Assembly: GCA_031425095.1 (NCBI GenBank)
Contig: JANPIS010000191.1
Coordinates: 1-12,978 of the forward strand
Reading direction: 5' to 3'
DNA length: 12,978 bases
Origin: JANNXQ01 sp031425095
Lineage (GTDB): Bacteria; Verrucomicrobiota; Verrucomicrobiia; Chthoniobacterales; Chthoniobacteraceae
Of the stretch, positions 8,901-12,978 are shown one piece after another. How positions within the stretch are numbered: the first letter of the stretch is position 1; every line of letters starts with the position of its first letter. The notes under the pieces are model-generated. The model searched no databases. It saw nothing but the letters and a program-made list of their open reading frames with translations, and was not told the DNA's origin. The translations under genes were made by a program, and so were the position numbers.

Positions 8901-10858
8901 GCTTCATCAGCTCTATGCCAGCTCAAACCATCGCGGAGGACACTGCGACGCCAGCGCTGCATTTTACCCTGAGTGCCGACATCGCGGCTTACACCTCTTT
9001 TGCCGTCACCGGCACCTCGTCGAATCCCGCCCTCGTGCCGAATGCAAACATCGTGATCGGCGGCACGGGCGTGAATCGCACGGTTACCGTCACCCCCGCG
9101 CCCAACATGAATGGCACGGCGACGATAACGCTCACCGTCAGCGACGGCACGCTCACCAGCAGTTCGAATTTCCTGCTCACCGTCACCGGCGTGAGCGACG
9201 CGGCCATCAAGGCCGCCACCGGCAGCGCGCTGAACTTTGGGACCGCGTGGACCGGCGCCTTTGTGCCCGTAAGTCCTGACACCGCCACGTGGAATGCCAC
9301 CTCCCTCGCCGGCGCGATGACACTGGGCGCGGATCTGAACTGGGCGGGACTCATCGTGAACGATCCCGTCGGTCCGCTCTCCTTCAATGGCCCCCACACC
9401 CTCACGATCGGCAGCTCGGGCATCAACCTATCCACCTCCACGGTGAACGTGACACTCAATCACCCCGTGGCCCTGAGCGCGAATCAGACGTGGAACGTCG
9501 GCGCAGGCCGGACGCTTACCGCTAATGGCGAAGTGTCGGGTCCGCGCACGCTGACCAAATCCGGTCTGGGCGCTCTCATCTTATCCGGCGCCAATACATT
9601 CTCCGGCAACTTCACCATCTCCACAGGTCCTGTGACCATCACCAATGCCGCGGCGGTGGGAACCGGAGCTAAGGCCATCAATATCACCAACGGCAGCACC
9701 GGTGCTTGTGAACTCCACCTCAATGGCAGCACCGGGGACCTCGCGCTCCCGTCGAGTGTGGCCCTCAATACCAGCCGGGCGACCGGCAACGGGGCGATCG
9801 TCAATGATGCTGGGAACAATCGCATCGCGGGGCTGATCAACATGGTCGGCGGCGGTGGCAACACCTTGATCAGCGTGCTCGGCGGCAGCCTCGTGCTCGA
9901 TGGCAGCATCACGGCCAACGTGACGACCGGGCGCACCCTGCAATTAGCCGGCACCGGAACCAACACCGTGAATGGCATCATCCAGGACGGATCTGGCGCG
10001 GCTTCCTTGACGATCCAGAGCGGCATCTGGGCACTTTCCAACACCAACACCCATAGCGGTGCCACCACGGTGAGCGGAGGCACGCTCGCCCTCAGCGGCA
10101 GCCTCGCTAGTCCGCTAACGGTGAACGCTGGGACCTTCGCCCCACGCGGCACCCCGGGCACCAGCGGCACCCTGACCCTCAACGCGGGCGGCGCCTTTCA
10201 GATCCGCATCAATGGCCCCACGGCTGGCACGCAATACGACCAACTCACCACGACCGGAGGCGCGACCCTCAACGGCGCACTCGACCTCATTGCCGGTCCC
10301 GGCCTCGCTGCAGGCAGCACCTTTCAAATCTTAAACAAACCCAGTGCCGGCTCCGTCACCGGTACTTTTGCTGGCAAGCCGGAAGGCAATGCTTTCTCCG
10401 ACGACGTTTACACTTGGATCATTAGTTATGTCGGCGGCGATGGAAACGACGTCACCCTCACCCTCGCCACACCCTCGCAATCCTGGCGCTTCACTTACTT
10501 CGGCACGATCGCCAATACCGGAACCGGCGCCGAAAACTTCGATGCGAACCGCGACGGAGAACTGAACCTTCTCGAATTCGCCACCGGCCAAAACCCAAAC
10601 GCCGCCACCACCACCGCCACACCCCTCCTGCGCGATGGCGCCGTGCTCGAATTCACCTACACACGCAGCCTCGCCGCCATCGCCGACAGCGTCAGCTTCA
10701 ACGTAGAGTGGAGCGAGACCCTCGCACCCGGCTCCTGGAGTAACGCCGGAGTGTCCGAGCAAATCTTGAGCAATAACGCCATCGTCCAGCAGGTAAAGGC
10801 CAGCGTGCCTGCAGGAAGCGGAAAGCGTTTCGTGCATCTTCGAGTCACACACCCTTAA
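5912..10858 (+). CDS. Secreted G8-domain / beta-helix protein related to CEMIP/TMEM2, with autotransporter-associated repeats
   Basis: The 1648-residue protein begins with a signal peptide (cleavage likely after ARA, residue 23). A G8 domain follows (about 28-150; SGNWSSTTTWGGG). A right-handed parallel beta-helix (about 150-600) contains GRYPMHWHM near 297, VRHSFNRAITIHGT near 320, LGHGIFLEDGSE near 350 and FWITNPNN near 398. This order of motifs is that of animal CEMIP/TMEM2, which take part in hyaluronan depolymerisation. The similarity seems to continue into about 600-820 (VIVDVDGSIAG). Later come a Ca loop DSDGDGTSDG near 829, a carbohydrate-binding-like domain (about 858-1000), an Ig-like domain (about 1001-1096), autotransporter-associated beta-strand repeats (about 1100-1510; LTKSGLGALILSGANTFSG), an EF-hand-like loop DANRDGELNLLE near 1544, and a terminal beta domain ending FVHLRVTHP. 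I see no outer-membrane barrel. It starts 21 bases after the kinase and precedes two sulfatases, so it is a candidate polysaccharide lyase or hydrolase or a binding protein. The activity is inferred. Confidence 0.88.
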   Translation: MKLPALKSIILAFVVLVAPAARAIEIIAVASGNWSSTTTWGGGVLPGIEDDVKIPTGLTVTLNANVECGGLVVEGKLTVERANRTLVCDYLVVQTAGAVFEVGTSASRFLQTFTLTLKGLSTEAAPVMGAKVLGVHNGGTLEIHGRDRVEWTHLGVNAAAGATSLTLVEPVDWVVGDSLLVTSSRADWNEAETRTITGVSPDQRTVSFTTGLAYLHNGSTLTKTRSTDSKSWTADLRAEVGLLSRNVKIQGDAASETAGFGGHIMVMDGGPTCCLSVGKGYIEGVELYRMGQKSALGRYPMHWHMVANGGVGQYFRDSVVRHSFNRAITIHGTESTSVENNFCYDHLGHGIFLEDGSERFNVIRRNVVLATKRPAVGEEILETDNAFNTVQNRSPGSFWITNPNNTITDNVAAGTHGTGFWLAFPQKPLNASLTHPRFAGFEPYKQPLGAFSGNTAHSSASGLDINDQVAADDTLIINGEWANNGPFYFDNCTWYSNDIAVYAGIGGERKNVVYRNNVFSDNETNLFLATYQLCEESLMLADSGFGLQPAATVRTVYAVYDGAGRMKKNHLVGYNATNARFLQNIGAAIKHPNHYFESLTFDPPTPVRSVLTNYNIIPPANVDANGPGHPRIWAQVIVDVDGSIAGVPNSSIVSNHTFLLTGAETRPSVWTNMYRSDHRFAQCRLDYGIPFGSIPNVSVVRTKAGTPNAGVYYINGYNEWHQLPLIVREDFLYTYSYEALPSTKKVIVNLDDAVVGDDYVVCFKDFGKLPGIAVTGMTSRASLAALKSGATSGFFKETNGDFYIRPVATATQHTFTITWTSNITLPVIDSDGDGTSDGVEAAAGTDPFRAVDGTEPFVNSEFNVTDNFEEWTAFSGIGNETVTAGALTGQTTNTNAQMVVNNLRVSGTAVPYLLVRMKSSQNGNAEFLWGRLGAATYTTARAVAVNYNGGNQWRVLAFPMSGHAEWQDQIITNLRFDPTAASGVNFEVDWIRASDGSFISSMPAQTIAEDTATPALHFTLSADIAAYTSFAVTGTSSNPALVPNANIVIGGTGVNRTVTVTPAPNMNGTATITLTVSDGTLTSSSNFLLTVTGVSDAAIKAATGSALNFGTAWTGAFVPVSPDTATWNATSLAGAMTLGADLNWAGLIVNDPVGPLSFNGPHTLTIGSSGINLSTSTVNVTLNHPVALSANQTWNVGAGRTLTANGEVSGPRTLTKSGLGALILSGANTFSGNFTISTGPVTITNAAAVGTGAKAINITNGSTGACELHLNGSTGDLALPSSVALNTSRATGNGAIVNDAGNNRIAGLINMVGGGGNTLISVLGGSLVLDGSITANVTTGRTLQLAGTGTNTVNGIIQDGSGAASLTIQSGIWALSNTNTHSGATTVSGGTLALSGSLASPLTVNAGTFAPRGTPGTSGTLTLNAGGAFQIRINGPTAGTQYDQLTTTGGATLNGALDLIAGPGLAAGSTFQILNKPSAGSVTGTFAGKPEGNAFSDDVYTWIISYVGGDGNDVTLTLATPSQSWRFTYFGTIANTGTGAENFDANRDGELNLLEFATGQNPNAATTTATPLLRDGAVLEFTYTRSLAAIADSVSFNVEWSETLAPGSWSNAGVSEQILSNNAIVQQVKASVPAGSGKRFVHLRVTHP

Positions 10859-10879
10859 CTCTATTGGGCGATCGCGCAT

Positions 10880-10912
10880 CCAAGCCGGACTGCCTTCTTG
10901 GTCTGCGCTTGG
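10880..10912 (+). other. Intergenic hairpin between the G8 protein and the sulfatases
   Basis: The arm CCAAGCCGGAC (10880-10890) pairs with GTCTGCGCTTGG (10901-10912). The stem has 11 base pairs, one G-T wobble, a single bulged C at 10906 and a 10-base loop. No T-run follows, so it is not a typical intrinsic terminator. It could protect or process the mRNA end, or lower read-through into the sulfatases. The rest of the 88-base gap shows no clear promoter or ribosome binding site. Confidence 0.35.
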
Positions 10913-10946
10913 TGTTGCCGCGGCGGCGCTCAAAGATCCCCAGCTT

Positions 10947-12482
10947 ATGAAACTGATCCTCCCTCTCCTTCTCATCACCAGCATCCTGCTGACGGACGCA
11001 AACGCGGCCCCGGAAAAACCGAACATCGTCATCATGCTCGTGGATGACATGGGCGTGATGGATACGTCGGTGCCGTTTCTTACCGATGAAGCGGGCAAGC
11101 CAAAGCGCTATCCGCTCAACGATTACTACCGCACGCCGAATATGGAGCGGCTCGCAGCGCGTGGGATTCGGTTCAATAACTTCTGCGCGATGAGTGTCTG
11201 CTCGCCGACGCGCATTTCCATCATGACCGGGCAGAGCGCGGCGCGGCATCGGACGACGAACTGGATCAACCCGGACAAGGATAACGCGGGACCGCAAGGG
11301 CCGGCGGATTGGAATTGGAAGGGGTTGAAGAAGGGCGACGTGACGCTAGCTGGAATGATGCAGGCGAATGGCTACCGGACGATCCATGTGGGCAAAGGAC
11401 ACTTCGGGCCACGGGAGTTTGAAGGTGCTGATCCGAAGACCATCGGCTTTGACATCAATGTTGCCGGGGCGTCCATCGGTGCGCCGGCGAGTTACTACGG
11501 GACGCAAAACTTCGGCAACGCGGGCGGCGCCGTGAAAAAGCAATCGCCGGCGGCGGTTCCCGGACTGGAGAAATATTTCGGGCAGGAGATTTTCCTCACC
11601 GAGGCGCTCACGCTCGAAGCCAACGCGCACGTCGCAGATGCGGTGAAGGCGGAGAAACCTTTCTTTCTCTACTTTGCCCAGTACGCCGTCCATAGCCCCT
11701 TCAATTCCGATCCGCGATATGCTGAACACTACAAGGATTCCGGGAAGCCTGCGCCCGCGCAGGCCTTCGCGACGCTCATCGAAGGCATGGACAAGTCGCT
11801 CGGCGACGTGCTCGATCAACTCGACAGACTCGGGGTCGCGGAAAACACGCTCATCTTTTTCCTCGGCGACAATGGGTCCGACGCGCCGCTGGGCAATGAA
11901 CACGCGGTGGCGTGCGCGGCGCCCCTGCGCGGGAAGAAAGGCTCCCACTACGAGGGCGGGATGCGCGTACCCTTCGTCGCGGCGTGGGCAAAGCCGGATG
12001 CGAACAACGCTTTCCAAAAGCGTCTCCCGATCGCCACGGGCGTGATCCAGAGCCAGCAGGCCGCAGTGTACGATATGTTCCCCACCCTGCTGGCGCTGAC
12101 CGAAACTTCCGCGCCGGCGAATCACGTCGTCGATGGCGCGCGCCTCCACACCTTGCTCACCGGAAAACCAGACCCGAGTCGCGACGAGAACTTTCTGATG
12201 CATTACCCACACGCGCCGCATCGCACCGACTACTTCACCTCTTTCCGGAGCGGTGAGTGGAAGGTGATCTATCACTATTTCCCGACGACTGTGTCAGAAA
12301 ATTCGCACTATCAGCTATTCAACTTGGCGAGGGATCCCTTCGAGCAAAGCAACCTCGCGACCACTGAAACTGCAACACTCAAACGCCTGATGCAGGGTCT
12401 CATTGCGGGATTGGAAAAACAGGGTGCGGTGTATCCCACGGATAAAGCAACCGGTGCGCCCGTGAAGCCGAAGATCCCGTAG
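10947..12482 (+). CDS. Secreted type I sulfatase (arylsulfatase family)
   Basis: The 511-residue enzyme would hydrolyse sulfate esters, probably on a polysaccharide or oligosaccharide outside the cytoplasm. A signal peptide (residues 1-20, ending ANA) precedes the core. Visible active-site elements are D33-D34 (LVDDMG), the formylglycine motif C85-S-P-T-R89, K150 and H152 in VGKGHFG, H249 in QYAVHSPF, D308-N309 in FFLGDNGS, and the GKKGSHYEGGMRVPF segment with K331. The C-terminal subdomain has the usual WKVIYHY and LFNLARDPFEQSNLA patterns. The catalytic set looks complete. The common GKWH is GKGH here, which may mark its subfamily. The C-S-P-T-R motif needs a formylglycine-generating enzyme, which is not in the window. 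It is followed after 15 bases by a second sulfatase, so the pair is very likely one transcript. The substrate cannot be read from the sequence. Confidence 0.94.
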   Translation: MKLILPLLLITSILLTDANAAPEKPNIVIMLVDDMGVMDTSVPFLTDEAGKPKRYPLNDYYRTPNMERLAARGIRFNNFCAMSVCSPTRISIMTGQSAARHRTTNWINPDKDNAGPQGPADWNWKGLKKGDVTLAGMMQANGYRTIHVGKGHFGPREFEGADPKTIGFDINVAGASIGAPASYYGTQNFGNAGGAVKKQSPAAVPGLEKYFGQEIFLTEALTLEANAHVADAVKAEKPFFLYFAQYAVHSPFNSDPRYAEHYKDSGKPAPAQAFATLIEGMDKSLGDVLDQLDRLGVAENTLIFFLGDNGSDAPLGNEHAVACAAPLRGKKGSHYEGGMRVPFVAAWAKPDANNAFQKRLPIATGVIQSQQAAVYDMFPTLLALTETSAPANHVVDGARLHTLLTGKPDPSRDENFLMHYPHAPHRTDYFTSFRSGEWKVIYHYFPTTVSENSHYQLFNLARDPFEQSNLATTETATLKRLMQGLIAGLEKQGAVYPTDKATGAPVKPKIP

Positions 12483-12497
12483 CGCACACCCATTCCC

Positions 12498-12978
12498 ATG
12501 AAACTCCTCCCAGCGATTCTCGCCGTCTTCGCGTTGCTCCTGCCGACCTTCGCATCCGAGCCGCGGCCGAACGTCGTCATCATCTTCATCGACGACCTCG
12601 GCTACGGCGACATCGGGCCGTTTGGCGCGACGAAGCAGCGCACGCCGAACCTTGACCGCATGGCGCGCGAGGGGATGAAGCTCACGAGCTTCTACGCCGC
12701 GCCGGTTTGCTCCGTGTCGCGGGCGCAGATGCTCACGGGCTGCTACGGCACACGCGTTTCGGTGCCCGGCGTCTATCCTCCGGGCAGCGCGAACGGGCTG
12801 AATCCGGCGGAGCAGACCATCGCGGAACGGCTCAAGGAGCGCGGGTATGCGACCATGTGCATCGGCAAATGGCACGTCGGTGATCAACCGGAGTTTCTGC
12901 CGACGCGACAGGGATTCGACGGTTACTTCGGCATTCCCTACTCGAACGACATGCAGATCAAATCCACGCAGACGGGCG
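12498..12978 (+). CDS. Second secreted type I sulfatase, N-terminal part, with C-S-V-S-R motif
   Basis: Only the first 160 residues are present; the frame runs off the right edge. The ATG opens a signal peptide (residues 1-20, ending FAS), then the sulfatase core: D32-D33 (IFIDDLGYGD), TPNLDRMAREG, the presumed formylglycine cysteine C71 in C-S-V-S-R75, TIAERLKERGYAT, G-K-W-H at 123-126, and TRQGFDGYFGIPYSNDM. These match the N-terminal half of bacterial arylsulfatases closely. The motif departs from the usual C-x-P/A-x-R by having valine in the third position. The gene begins 15 bases after the stop of the previous sulfatase, which it resembles only in general pattern, suggesting a different sulfate position or sugar. 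No Shine-Dalgarno sequence is seen. It is truncated by the window and not evidently broken. Confidence 0.92.
   Translation, partial: MKLLPAILAVFALLLPTFASEPRPNVVIIFIDDLGYGDIGPFGATKQRTPNLDRMAREGMKLTSFYAAPVCSVSRAQMLTGCYGTRVSVPGVYPPGSANGLNPAEQTIAERLKERGYATMCIGKWHVGDQPEFLPTRQGFDGYFGIPYSNDMQIKSTQTG

Noticed and set aside
9209..10460. Autotransporter (type V secretion) identity for the large protein, suggested by its strand repeats
   Set aside because: The repeats resemble autotransporter-associated strands, but the C-terminus is an EF-hand-like loop plus a small beta domain, not a 12-strand outer-membrane barrel.
10868..10875. GCGATCGC palindrome after the G8 gene
   Set aside because: It is an isolated 8-base palindrome in GC-rich DNA with no repeat partner or dyad context seen nearby.
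11346..12275. Minus-strand open frame inside the first sulfatase
   Set aside because: It is antisense to the sulfatase active-site motifs and has shadow-like composition.

Overview
The window is a high-GC, fully co-directional (+ strand) stretch of seven protein-coding genes. The first and last are cut by the window edges. The gene types suggest a free-living, polysaccharide-degrading member of the Verrucomicrobiota or a relative in the PVC group. These types are large secreted modular proteins with autotransporter-associated strand repeats and Ca-binding loops, C-termini ending in an F-x-x-L-R-V type strand, several type I sulfatases, and a double class II aldolase beside a rhamnulokinase. 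No start codon has a recognisable Shine-Dalgarno sequence. The taxon is inferred from gene style only; there is no rRNA or marker gene in the window.

Layout. 2-1453: C-terminal part of a secreted modular protein (Ig-like domain, carbohydrate-binding-like beta domain, Ca-binding loops, terminal beta domain), ended by a hairpin whose loop holds the stop codon. 1532-3037: FAD-dependent malate:quinone oxidoreductase family enzyme. 3075-4373: fused tandem class II aldolase whose second half has lost its metal site. 4385-5890: rhamnulokinase. 5912-10858: 1648-residue secreted protein that starts with a signal peptide, a G8 domain and a right-handed beta-helix resembling animal CEMIP/TMEM2 (hyaluronan depolymerisation proteins), followed by Ca-binding, carbohydrate-binding-like, Ig-like and autotransporter-associated strand modules. 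10947-12482: secreted type I sulfatase. 12498-end: a second secreted sulfatase, truncated by the window. The largest gaps between genes are 78 and 88 bases, and each contains a hairpin.

How the parts may work together (inference). The G8/beta-helix protein and the two sulfatases would act outside the cytoplasm on a sulfated polysaccharide containing deoxyhexose. The kinase and aldolase would process L-rhamnulose, or possibly L-fuculose, to dihydroxyacetone phosphate and L-lactaldehyde. The quinone-linked dehydrogenase could oxidise a 2-hydroxy acid such as malate, or lactate derived from lactaldehyde, and feed electrons to the respiratory chain. The isomerase, transporter, aldehyde dehydrogenase and sulfatase-maturing enzyme are not in this window. 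The most notable items are the CEMIP-like bacterial protein in a sulfatase/deoxysugar locus, the half-dead double aldolase, and the unusual cysteine motif of the second sulfatase.
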